A stretch of DNA of 41,931 bases from Erysipelotrichaceae bacterium (lineage in GTDB: Bacteria; Bacillota_I; Bacilli_A; Erysipelotrichales; Erysipelotrichaceae). Of the stretch, positions 20,251 through 29,800 are shown piece after piece. Numbering within the stretch: the stretch's first letter is position 1; each line of letters opens with the position of its first letter. Location of the stretch: the NCBI GenBank assembly GCA_022799495.1, contig JAAWON010000001.1:103684-145614 (forward strand), given 5' to 3'. The notes beneath the pieces were generated by a model. It had not been told where the DNA came from. It did no database searches and saw nothing but the letters and a program-made list of their open reading frames with translations. The translations under genes and the position numbers were made by a program.

Positions 20251-20524
20251 AAAAAAGCCTTCTCCCTAAGGACAAGACTTGCTCGTGTTACCACCTTATT
20301 TTATGCCTTCCTCACAGTAAGGCACCTCATCAAGTACGTTCGCTTCAACGAATTATACCCTAGCGCTTTAACGGGCGCTCCCGTCGTAACCTTAGCACTG
20401 CCTCGATCACGCAACTCCAAGACCATATTCCACATATACTGACTTTATCCTTTTTCACCGTACAAGGACTCTCTGCAAAAGCGTTCAATGTGTACTTATC
20501 TTTTCTCAGTCATTTTCTTATCTA
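20251..20524 (-). promoter_or_regulatory. T-box leader (likely methionine tRNA-responsive) upstream of metNIQ
   Basis: Minus strand AAGGTGGTAACACGAGC T-box sequence, then terminator stem GTCTTgTCC-TTAG-GGAgAAGGC-TTTTTT; stem-I-like AGAGAGTCC...GGTGAAAAAGG; candidate ATG specifier in GGAATATGGTC (fwd 20424-20426). Confidence 0.88.
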
Positions 20525-20530
20525 TGCACT

Positions 20531-20559
20531 ATGATACCCCATTTTAACGTTTGCGTCAA
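20531..20559 (-). promoter_or_regulatory. sigma-A promoter of the metNIQ T-box transcript
   Basis: TTGACG - exactly 17 bp - TATCAT on the minus strand. Confidence 0.75.
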
Positions 20560-20650
20560 TGCTTTTTTCAAAAAATAACAATTTATTTTCAAGCCATTCC
20601 TGAAACTTTTTTCATTCCATCAGAATCAAGCTCGATTCGACAAGTTCCCA

Positions 20651-21127
20651 CTATCGGCTGTAGGATTGCTGGATATCATATTTCAAGCGATACGTTTTTC
20701 CTTCTGCATCATCATCAAAGTATTCCGTATAACTGAAAACAATGCGTTTTGTATCGGCTGCGATGATAAACGCCAAACATCCACGCTGTTCTTCATTTGG
20801 TTTCAAGGCGTAAGTATCCGGAAACTGATGCGGCACATGAAAAAACTCCTCTGCCTCTGTTCCCTCACCATCATAGCGCAGATAAAAATCCTCTCGAAAC
20901 ATACTTAGGATTTCATTCGTATGATTGTATATGGTCAGATGAAGCAACAAAAAGCGTGCAGCCGACTCAACTGTGTATTGCATTAAGTTCTGATTGTACA
21001 GTTCGATACGACGCAGTGTACATGTAAAAAACTGTGTCTGAAACACATTTTTCATTGCCGCATTCGGACAACAGTCATTCGTCAATAATATTTTATCCCC
21101 ACTCGCTTCATGCGCTAAGATTTCCAT
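20651..21127 (-). CDS. Hypothetical protein, beta-rich (DUF4352-like pattern is a weak guess)
   Basis: RBS GGAGGTGAAACAC before ATG 21127; pattern LLLHLTIYNHTNEILSM...YALKPNEEQRGCLAFII resembles DUF4352-type immunoglobulin-like proteins. Confidence 0.6.
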   Translation of the reverse strand: MEILAHEASGDKILLTNDCCPNAAMKNVFQTQFFTCTLRRIELYNQNLMQYTVESAARFLLLHLTIYNHTNEILSMFREDFYLRYDGEGTEAEEFFHVPHQFPDTYALKPNEEQRGCLAFIIAADTKRIVFSYTEYFDDDAEGKTYRLKYDIQQSYSR

Positions 21128-21305
21128 GTGTTTCACCTCCATATCAATAGTATATGAAAGGAAACGCATAGTTTGTTTAAATCATCCATGAATTTAACTT
21201 ACTGTGCTATTCTCCATGTTTTTCGCATCTTAATAAAATCAACATTTGCGTATGTATGTGAGCAATCATCACATAAACGAGATGATAATGATGGAGGATA
21301 CTGCA

Positions 21306-22034
21306 TCAAACAATGAGTTTAGGATAAATGCGCACCCCTTCCTTTATCACCTGCATGCTTTCCTCTGCGTAAAAACGATTCAGCACATCCGCAAATGATT
21401 TCCCCTTGAACAATAAAAAATTTGCATACGCTCCTGCTTTCAAAAAGCCGACATCGTGTAAAGATAAACAGCGGGCAGGTAGAATTGTACAAGCAGCCAA
21501 TATATCATGCGCCGCAACATTGGGATGAACCTTCGCATATAGTTTCGCACAAAGCAGCTGGTCCAAACATTCACTTTGCGGAAACCCCGTACTGATACAA
21601 ATGCGTTTTCCCGCTTTTGCATGTACATCAATGCCCTTTATCAAGGTATAACCCGCTTTCAGCGGTATCTGTAATTGCCGCGGCATCAACAAATGAGTCG
21701 ATACAGGTGTCGTTTTTTCTTGTTTTCCTTCCTGATTGATGATCAAGGTACCGCGCTTTACCAACTGGGTTCCCCATTCATAATTACACATAGGCATCCA
21801 TGCGTCCTCAGGCGCACATGCCACATCTATAAAAGCCGGAACACAGATCTGTCCCCAGCCCTCCAAAATTCGCGTATCCTTATCGACATAGACAGCCCCA
21901 TCGCCTTCTCCCACTGCCAAAATACGCTCATGATGAATGGCGATAAAGCCTTCGTCAATATATGCAGAAAGCGATGGGATCATCGGATATATCCGGATTA
22001 AATGACGAATTAACAGCGTGGCCTTTTTTTTCAT
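21306..22034 (-). CDS. Truncated/degenerate amidohydrolase-family protein (imidazolonepropionase-like)
   Basis: N-terminal composite beta-domain (IDEGFIAIHHERILAVGEG...ILEGWGQICVPAFID) and C-terminal HutI-like segment; RBS AGAGGTACATT before ATG 22034. Confidence 0.65.
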   Translation of the reverse strand: MKKKATLLIRHLIRIYPMIPSLSAYIDEGFIAIHHERILAVGEGDGAVYVDKDTRILEGWGQICVPAFIDVACAPEDAWMPMCNYEWGTQLVKRGTLIINQEGKQEKTTPVSTHLLMPRQLQIPLKAGYTLIKGIDVHAKAGKRICISTGFPQSECLDQLLCAKLYAKVHPNVAAHDILAACTILPARCLSLHDVGFLKAGAYANFLLFKGKSFADVLNRFYAEESMQVIKEGVRIYPKLIV

Positions 22035-22180
22035 AATGTACCTCTGTCTATTGATTGTATCAATAACTACATTATATAATGTTTTTTGTATTTCGCATAT
22101 CACAAATTTATATTTTATCAACACATAACTGCTTTTTCACAAAAATATGATATAATGGGCTTCGGGAAGGAGAAATGGTT

Positions 22181-23047
22181 ATGTTTGAGCAAATAAAGGA
22201 GTATTTTCAAAGCATTGCGGCAACTGCCAATAAGGGAAAAAAACTTCCGGTTATCGTTACCGTTCATGGCTATGGCCGCCGCCGTAAACATGAAATGGAT
22301 AATCTGGTGTTGTGGGCAAAAGACGATGCATTGTTAAAACAATATGAAATCATTCAATTTGATTTATACGATCTGTTCGATGAATCCGATTGTGATTGGC
22401 AAAAATGGGTTTCTCGTGCCAAAACAAAGATCAATGAACAGGAACTAAAAGGACGCGAGATCATCCTGATCGGTTTTTCAATGGGTGGAGTGATCGCATC
22501 CTACTTGGCAGCGACCTCTGCCCATGTAAAAAAACTGATCCTATTGGCTCCAGCCTTTCAGTATATTAATATGGATGCAATTTCATCGGTGATTACAAAA
22601 AGTGCGGCTGCGTGGTTTTCCAGTGATGGCAAGGAGGAGCAAGTAGCGGAAATCGAATTGCCCAAGCGCTTCTATAATGCGTTTACTGAAGTTGTTCGCC
22701 AATGTAAACCATATATTGAGCAGGTGAATTGTCCGGTATTGATTCTGCATGGCGACAGCGATGAAGTCATCTCAGTGAAAAGCAGTATATATGCATATGA
22801 ACGCATCCCGCACCAATACAAAAAGATGATCATCTTACATGAAGGCCATCATCGCTTACTCATGGATGAAGCTGTGAATTGGGAAGTCTATCAGTTGATG
22901 CGTTTATTCATCAATAACCAAATTCTTTCCAAACAGCCAATCGCGCAAGCACCTGATATACTGGATATCTATCGCAAAGAGCGGCAGCTGGCGCAAAGTG
23001 ATGATACATCGCAAACGAGGGTGAATGCATCAGCACACCATGAATGA
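22181..23047 (+). CDS. Alpha/beta hydrolase (serine hydrolase)
   Basis: VTVHGYGRRR, nucleophile elbow GFSMGG, acid/His region LILHGDSDEVIS and LHEGHHR. Confidence 0.9.
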   Translation: MFEQIKEYFQSIAATANKGKKLPVIVTVHGYGRRRKHEMDNLVLWAKDDALLKQYEIIQFDLYDLFDESDCDWQKWVSRAKTKINEQELKGREIILIGFSMGGVIASYLAATSAHVKKLILLAPAFQYINMDAISSVITKSAAAWFSSDGKEEQVAEIELPKRFYNAFTEVVRQCKPYIEQVNCPVLILHGDSDEVISVKSSIYAYERIPHQYKKMIILHEGHHRLLMDEAVNWEVYQLMRLFINNQILSKQPIAQAPDILDIYRKERQLAQSDDTSQTRVNASAHHE

Positions 23048-23116
23048 CATCGCACAACCGGATTGTTTCTTTCATTGCGCTGTTTATTCGCATTTAGCCC
23101 ATTTCTTAACATTATT

Positions 23117-23172
23117 AAAAAGCATCTGCCTTCTTGAATTTTATTGAATCTTCAAGCCAACAGATGCTTTTT
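23117..23172. terminator. Bidirectional terminator between convergent genes
   Basis: AAAAAGCATCTG ... CAGATGCTTTTT, 12-bp perfect arms. Confidence 0.8.
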
Positions 23173-23254
23173 CTATTTATGATGTGAATACGCTGGCATG
23201 TAAATGCGTATGATAGTGCAAAATCATCACTTTACACTATGTTGACATCACATC

Positions 23255-23932
23255 TCACCCTAATGCATCACTTTCTTCATTCTTTCCTTCTTTCATATTA
23301 TAGCGATAGAATTTATGACATAAATTACTGATAAAATTAGGATGGTGTTGATGCTTCGCATGGATGAAACACAGCGTAATCAAAATCCCGCCACATGCAG
23401 CACACAACATATCGGTGATGGAATCATGAACACCTTGTGTATAGTGATTGATGCAGTCATTGTTAAAAAAGATTAACATCGCATATTCATAAAATTCCCA
23501 ACAAACAGCGATAGCCAAATTCAGTGCGTTGATAAACACCAAAAACAGATGATAATCTTCCCGCTGCGCAAAACGATCGCTTTTTTTTATGATCATATAC
23601 ACCAAAGCCGCTACTATCGTGAACAATAGTCCACTGGCAAAATGCACGACCTTGTCAAATCCCAATACAGAATACCCATGAAAACAAGAACCAATCAGTG
23701 AGGCAAAATAAACAAAGCACACATTCGCAATCTCTACTTCGTACACTCTGCGCCAATGAAATAAACGAAAAACACAAGGCACAATCAAAGGTGTCACGCA
23801 AGCAACCAACCCCATGGCCAACGCATTGTTATCTTGTAATTGCGCATTGCGATAAAAGCCATACCCAAGCGTTATGATGTAAATGGCGCAAAACAAGTAT
23901 AAGATGCGCTTTAAACGTCGATCATTGGCCAC
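23255..23932 (-). CDS. YjdF/DUF2238-like integral membrane protein
   Basis: Multi-TM with DKVVHFASGLLFT, AVCWEFYEYA and GVHDSITDMLCAACGGIL; start GTG 23932 inside the pncB 3' end, GGAGG RBS. Confidence 0.65.
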   Translation of the reverse strand: MANDRRLKRILYLFCAIYIITLGYGFYRNAQLQDNNALAMGLVACVTPLIVPCVFRLFHWRRVYEVEIANVCFVYFASLIGSCFHGYSVLGFDKVVHFASGLLFTIVAALVYMIIKKSDRFAQREDYHLFLVFINALNLAIAVCWEFYEYAMLIFFNNDCINHYTQGVHDSITDMLCAACGGILITLCFIHAKHQHHPNFISNLCHKFYRYNMKEGKNEESDALG

Positions 23933-25406
23933 GATGCTTCACATCCTCCAACATAGAAAGTTTTAAATCAAGCAGTTTTTTACTGAGATCTACATAATAT
24001 ACCTGCGGATATTCAAAGCGCAGCACTTCATCCCATAAACGATGAAATTCCTGCTCACTGTAAGTGCGAATCTGCGCTAAAGAAGGTACATCATAGACAA
24101 GCTTACCGGATACGAAAATCGGTTCCAACAGATCTCTGATTTCATAACTGCCACCGGGCAGCGTTTTATTTTTCCAAGTATTCATCTGATGATAGATGGT
24201 TAAATCCTGTTGGGGATCCAACTGTTCATCATACAGCGTCATTAAATCCGCAAGCGCCTTTCCACTTTCCTTATCATATAAGCGATACAGATTCTTATAA
24301 CCCGGATTAGTTACCTTTTCCACGTTCTCCGAAACCTTGATCTTGGGAATCATCTCATCTTTTTCAAACACCGCAGAGAGTTTATAAACACCGCCGAATA
24401 CCGGTGCACTCTTGCTGCAAACCAAGTTTTCACCAACCCCCATACTGTTGATTTGCGCTCCTTGTGCAATCAATGATTGTATCAAATATTCATCTAAAGA
24501 ATTGGAGACAACAATGTTGGTCGCCTGCATTCCGTTTTCATCCAATGCCTTGCGGATCTGTTTGGATAAATAAGCCATATCACCCGAATCAATTCGCACT
24601 CCGGCCAAATGATGCCCATGTGGTGCCAAATACTCCTTTTCCAAACGAATTGCGTTAGGCAGACCACTGCGCAAGGTATCATAGGTATCCAACAGTACCG
24701 TGCACTGGTCAGGATAGGTACGTGCGTAAGCCAAAAAGGCATCATATTCATTCGCAAAAGATTGGACAAAGGAATGGGCCATTGTCCCAAGCACAGGAAT
24801 GGCGAATTTACGTCCTGCATACGTTGTCGCTGTACCGGCAACACCACCGATATAAGCAGCCCGTGCGCCATAATTGGCCGCATCGAAGTTATGTGCTCGG
24901 CGCGCACCAAATTCCATGATGGCACGACCTTGTGCTGCCTGCACGATGCGCTTTGCCTTAGTGGCAATCAAGGTTTGATGATTGATCACTAGTAACATCG
25001 CTGTTTCGATGATTTGTGCCTCAATCAATCTTGCTTTCACACGGATGAGTGGTTCATATGGAAATACCGGTGTGCCCTCTGGAATAGCGTACAGATCACC
25101 GGTAAAAATAAAATGCCGCAAGTAATCCAAAAACGGCTCACTAAAATGATTGAGCGAACGCAGATAAGCAATATCCTCATCATTAAAATGCAAATTCTGA
25201 ATATAACCGATGATCTCCTCTAATCCCGCAAACAATGCATAACCACCATCATCCGGATTCTTACGATAAAACAAATCAAAGGTAACTATCGTATCCTTTT
25301 GTGGACTGTTAAAGTAACACTGGCTCATCGTAAGTTCATAGAAATCCATACACAAACTAAGATTGCGCGGATCACGAAAATCAAATTTTGCGTCATAACT
25401 CACCAT
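23922..25406 (-). CDS. pncB: Nicotinate phosphoribosyltransferase
   Basis: DFYELTMSQCYF, FGARRAHNFDAANYGARAAYIGG, GTMAHSFVQSF, VRIDSGDMAYLSKQIRKALDENG, MGVGENLVCSKSAPVFGGVYKL. Confidence 0.96.
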   Translation of the reverse strand: MVSYDAKFDFRDPRNLSLCMDFYELTMSQCYFNSPQKDTIVTFDLFYRKNPDDGGYALFAGLEEIIGYIQNLHFNDEDIAYLRSLNHFSEPFLDYLRHFIFTGDLYAIPEGTPVFPYEPLIRVKARLIEAQIIETAMLLVINHQTLIATKAKRIVQAAQGRAIMEFGARRAHNFDAANYGARAAYIGGVAGTATTYAGRKFAIPVLGTMAHSFVQSFANEYDAFLAYARTYPDQCTVLLDTYDTLRSGLPNAIRLEKEYLAPHGHHLAGVRIDSGDMAYLSKQIRKALDENGMQATNIVVSNSLDEYLIQSLIAQGAQINSMGVGENLVCSKSAPVFGGVYKLSAVFEKDEMIPKIKVSENVEKVTNPGYKNLYRLYDKESGKALADLMTLYDEQLDPQQDLTIYHQMNTWKNKTLPGGSYEIRDLLEPIFVSGKLVYDVPSLAQIRTYSEQEFHRLWDEVLRFEYPQVYYVDLSKKLLDLKLSMLEDVKHRGQ

Positions 25407-25411
25407 ATCAA

Positions 25412-26023
25412 TCACCCCTCAATCGCAGAAACGATGATAATTCCATTCGCTTCCATATTTTGCAAAGCAAAACGATTCTGTTCAGCCGCATCGTGAATAC
25501 CCTCTATATGATACGTATCCACACAGTTTATCGGTACAATCACCCGCATCCGCTCCAAGTTATGCTCATTCAGCCATGCATTCAGACACAGCGCAAATTG
25601 CAGAATACAGATGTCACTACAACAACCGGTGATGATAATATCCTGATACTGATCAAGTTCAGAGTTCAAAAAGCGCGTCATTGCCTCACAAGTAAAGGCA
25701 TTTGTGCTGTTCTTCGTAAACACCTCTTCTACTAAAGGTGCTAATTCATCAATGATCTCACTTTCCTTTGTGCCAATCACACAATGCGGCGGATAGGAAA
25801 GAAATTCCCGCGTTTTCGGTGGATGTGCATCGGCAATAAAAATGCGCCGACAATCCAGTGTCTGAATCAAATCACGAATCGGTTGCGCACAATTCAAGAT
25901 TGCCGGATCATGTAATGCTCCCTCGTGAATAAAGCCATTGATCATATCTACGACAAAAATCAGCGGCTGATGCAGTTCATTGGCAGCCATTGCACGCTGC
26001 TGCATCTCATAGCCTCGAGCCAT
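25412..26023 (-). CDS. Isochorismatase-family nicotinamidase
   Basis: FVVDMINGFIHEGAL, cis-peptide/Cys region DIIITGCCSDICILQFA; immediately upstream of pncB; RBS AAAGGAGGACTACCT before ATG 26023. Confidence 0.88.
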   Translation of the reverse strand: MARGYEMQQRAMAANELHQPLIFVVDMINGFIHEGALHDPAILNCAQPIRDLIQTLDCRRIFIADAHPPKTREFLSYPPHCVIGTKESEIIDELAPLVEEVFTKNSTNAFTCEAMTRFLNSELDQYQDIIITGCCSDICILQFALCLNAWLNEHNLERMRVIVPINCVDTYHIEGIHDAAEQNRFALQNMEANGIIIVSAIEG

Positions 26024-26123
26024 AGGTAGTCCTCCTTTGTGATGGATGAATTTCATCCCATTTGTTTATGCATATTATAATCCTTTTTCACTAACTTGCA
26101 ACGAAAAACGCAAGAGCAACAAT

Positions 26124-26570
26124 TTAAACCTGCCTTTTTTTGCGTTTGCGATAAGCACGCCAAGCATAACAAGCACCCAACGCCAGCAATGCCCCACAGC
26201 CATCCACCACCACATCCTGCCACAAACCTGCTCTGCCGGGAACAAACAACTGATGAAACTCATCGCTGATTGCATAAAGGACAGTGCCAATAAAGGCATA
26301 CAAATAAGCAAAACTATGATATTTTGTCGTCTGAAATAACTGCAATAGCAAGCCTGCAAGCAACGCAAACTCTCCCATATGCGCACTCTTGCGAATGAGC
26401 AGCGAACCATACTCCATCAGCCACTCCTGATTAAAACAAACCAATCTCAAAATCATTACAAAACGATCACTCAATGCTCCACTTTCCTCTGCATTTTGAT
26501 GAGAAAAATAAAAGATGAGGACCATCCACAACAGACTTAAGGTAAGCCAAATATAAAAACGCCGCTTCAT
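26124..26570 (-). CDS. VanZ-like membrane protein
   Basis: FYFSHQNAEESGALSDRF, RKSAHMGEFALLAGLL, AISDEFHQLFVPGRAGLWQDVVVDGCGALL. Confidence 0.85.
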   Translation of the reverse strand: MKRRFYIWLTLSLLWMVLIFYFSHQNAEESGALSDRFVMILRLVCFNQEWLMEYGSLLIRKSAHMGEFALLAGLLLQLFQTTKYHSFAYLYAFIGTVLYAISDEFHQLFVPGRAGLWQDVVVDGCGALLALGACYAWRAYRKRKKRQV

Positions 26571-26720
26571 GCAATCTCACCTTTCCTACGTTATATGACG
26601 CACAGTGCATTCTTACGTCCATGATGGCATCATTATATTATAAATCACGCTGTTTTACCATAGGTCGCATCTTATTCCCGCAAAACATCCTAACCTTCTC
26701 ACATAAGATGCAAAAGTTGC

Positions 26721-26734
26721 TGATAGCGCTTACT
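26721..26734 (+). promoter_or_regulatory. Candidate upstream cre-like (CcpA) site
   Basis: TGATAGCGCTTACT, 13/14 match to TGWAARCGYTWNCW. Confidence 0.5.
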
Positions 26735-26762
26735 TTATTTCCAAAATATGTAAATGCGCAAC

Positions 26763-26776
26763 TGTAAACGCTATCA
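26763..26776 (+). promoter_or_regulatory. cre-like (CcpA) site overlapping the GH89 promoter
   Basis: TGTAAACGCTATCA, 14/14 match to TGWAARCGYTWNCW. Confidence 0.65.
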
Positions 26777-26783
26777 TATTTGT

Positions 26784-26789
26784 TATAAT
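26784..26789 (+). promoter_or_regulatory. -10 element of the GH89 gene
   Basis: TATAAT 8 bp downstream of the cre-like site and 22 bp ahead of ATG 26811. Confidence 0.6.
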
Positions 26790-26810
26790 TATAAAGAAAG
26801 AGGTGAAACC

Positions 26811-29800
26811 ATGGGAATTGGTAAAACAGTTAAGCTGTTGTTATCCTTTAGTTTATTATCTGGGGTATTTACGATTACAGATACCAAAGCCGCATCAGGC
26901 AAAATCACCCTGAATGCAAACCAGGTAAGTGCGAAAGGTGCATCAGCATATCCGGTAAGCAATATTGTGGACGGAGATCATACGACCTATTGGCGGTCGA
27001 TGAGCAGTAATGGTGAAGGAGCAACCAATGCGGAAAAGCTGGAAAGTCGCATGAGTGATCATAACCGTTACATTGACATCACTTTGGATGGAACTTATGA
27101 TCTGTCACAGATCAAGATCTTCAATCAAACGGATGGATCATTTAATAACTATTATATTTATGCGTCGGCAGATGGAAATCGTTATGATAAAATCGTTTCC
27201 AAAATAGACAGCCAAGTGGCGACCAGCAGCGGTGATAGTCATACGCTTAGTGTGCGGGCGGCCTATTTGCGCATCAACATGGCTTTTAATTCCAGCAGTT
27301 ATGAGACCAACTTAGCCGATATCGAATTATATGGCACGAAAGTCAATAGCACTGTGCCGCAAAAACAAGCGATTTCTATCACGCCATGGAACGACAGTAC
27401 ATGGAAACAAGAGTGGGATCATTTTGAAAATGACCCTGATTATGCAAATGAAAAGGTATTAAAAGAGGCCAGCAACCTTGTTGCTCGCGTGCTTGGAGCA
27501 AACTGGCAATCTTCTTTTACCTTTGAGTTAAGAGAGCCACTGAATGGACAGGATGTCTATGAAATTCAGGATGGCAGTGATGGTACAATCCTCATTCGCG
27601 GCAACAATGGAATCGCATTAGCCAGCGGATTCAATTATTACCTAAAAAACTATGTGAACGTAGATTACAACCCTTTGTTCGCAAGCAATACAAACCTGAG
27701 CAAAATCGTACCGGTGGGTGAGACAATCATCAAAACAACGCAGTATGATTATCGCTATGCATTGAACTTCTGTACGTATTCCTATACAATGTCTTTTTGG
27801 AACTGGGATGAATATGAAGCATTTATTGATTGGGCGGCCATGAACGGCGTCAACTTGATGCTGGATATTGTCGGTCAAGAAGAGGTGCTGCGTGAACTGT
27901 TATTACAATATAATTATAATGATGAGGAAATTAAAGACTACATCGCAGGACCTGCTTATTTTGCTTGGTTTTACATGCAGAATATGTACAGTTTTGGTGG
28001 ACCGCTGCCTGATAGTTGGTTTGAACAGCGCGTAGAATTGGGTCGCAAAATGCATGATCGTATGCAGACCTATGGCATTCAACCTGTCATTCAAGGCTTT
28101 GCCGGACAAGTTCCGCTTACCTTTGATGATAAAAACAGCGGTGCCGTATTGACACCCATTGATGAATGGCCGACTTTTACTCGTCCTGCCATTGTATCAC
28201 CTTATTTAACGCAGGCCGATATCAATGCCGGTAAGAAAAACTACTTCCCGGAAATGGCCGAAAAATTCTATGCGGCACAGCGTAATGTATTTGGAGATGT
28301 TTCTCATTTCTATGCGGCAGACCCCTTCCATGAAGGAGGAAGAACCGACGGACTTCAGATGAATGAAATCTATAAGCAAGTACAACAGGAAATGCTCAAC
28401 GCAGATAGTGATGCCGTATGGGTGATGCAACAGTGGCAAGGCAATCTGAATTATGAAAAATTGGGTGGATTGGTTAAGCCAAATCAGGCATTGGCCCTAG
28501 ATCTACAATCCGACTTAAATCCACAAAATGGAGTCATGGAAAATACGCAAGTTCCTTGGATCTGGAATATGCTTCATAATTTCGGTGGTCGTATGGGATT
28601 GGATGGCGAGTTGGAAGTTACCGCAAGCCAAATGACGATTGATTATCAAAATAAAAACTATATGGTCGGCATCGGGATCACGCCGGAGGCATTGGAAAAC
28701 TCCCCTGTGGCTTATGAACTATTATTTGATATGACATGGTCAAAAGACCCGATTGATTATCGCGCATGGCTGAATCAATATGCGGCACGTAGGGCCGGTG
28801 GAACCAGTGACAGTTTAAAAGAAGCATGGAATATCCTGAATGAAACAGCGTATGCCAAAAAAGGACAGTATTTCCAAGGCGCAGCCGAAACGGTCATCAA
28901 CGCCAAACCCGGCATGAATTTCAGCGCTGCCTCTACATGGGGACACAGCAGTATCCTATATGATAAAACACAATTAGATCAAGCCTTACAACTGTTAATT
29001 GATAATTATGATGCATTCGCATCCTCCCCTGCTTATCGTTATGATTTAGCGGATGTGGCAGAACAAGTATTGTGCAACAGTGCAGTAGAGTATCATTCCT
29101 TAATGCGGGAGGCTTATAACAGCGGCGACAGTGCTGCATTTAAAAACTACTCTCAAACCTTCCTCGAAATCATCGCTTTAAGTGATCAGATTCTTTCCAG
29201 TCATGAGGAATTTCTTGTAGGTACGTGGATTAACGATGCTCGCACCATGCTGGATGATATGGATGATTGGACAAAAGATCTGTTTGAATTTAATGCGCGT
29301 GCCTTGATCACCACTTGGGGTGGCACAAGAAGCAGTTCTTTGAATGATTACTCCAATCGTAAATGGGCCGGTTTAACCAAGGATTATTACTACAAACGCT
29401 GGCAGATGTGGTGCAGCAACCGTCAGGCTGAACTAGATCAAACAGCCAAAAATCCAGAATATGTCGCTGCTGAAAACAACTGGTTCCTATGGGGCTGGCA
29501 ATGGGCCAATCGCAAGAGCGATGATGGCTTTGCCTATGAAACAAAGGCCAACAGTACCAATTTGAAAACCTATGCCCAGAAAGCCTTTGATGACTATTCC
29601 GTCACAACCCTGCAAAAAAGCGGTGGTGTCGCTGAGGGCAAAGTAAACATTGCCAAAGGCAAACCATTTACTACTGCTTCCGCAACCAAAGACGGCGCAT
29701 TGGCAAATATCACCGATGGTTCAACCGGCACATACTGGGAGGGCGAAGGCGCAGGCCCGCATGTTTTGACCTTAGATCTTGAAGGTTTATATCAGATCAG

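Noticed and set aside
20227-20442. Plus-strand 71-aa ORF upstream of metN
   Set aside because: Lies antisense to the T-box leader; structural RNA explains the sequence.
24494-24967. 157-aa minus-frame ORF and plus-strand 127-aa ORF inside pncB
   Set aside because: Both are out-of-frame within the conserved pncB coding sequence.
26754-26810. N-terminal extension of the GH89 ORF (MRNCKRYHICYNYKERGET)
   Set aside because: Covers the cre-like site and the -10 box; ATG 26811 has a proper RBS and is followed by a signal peptide.
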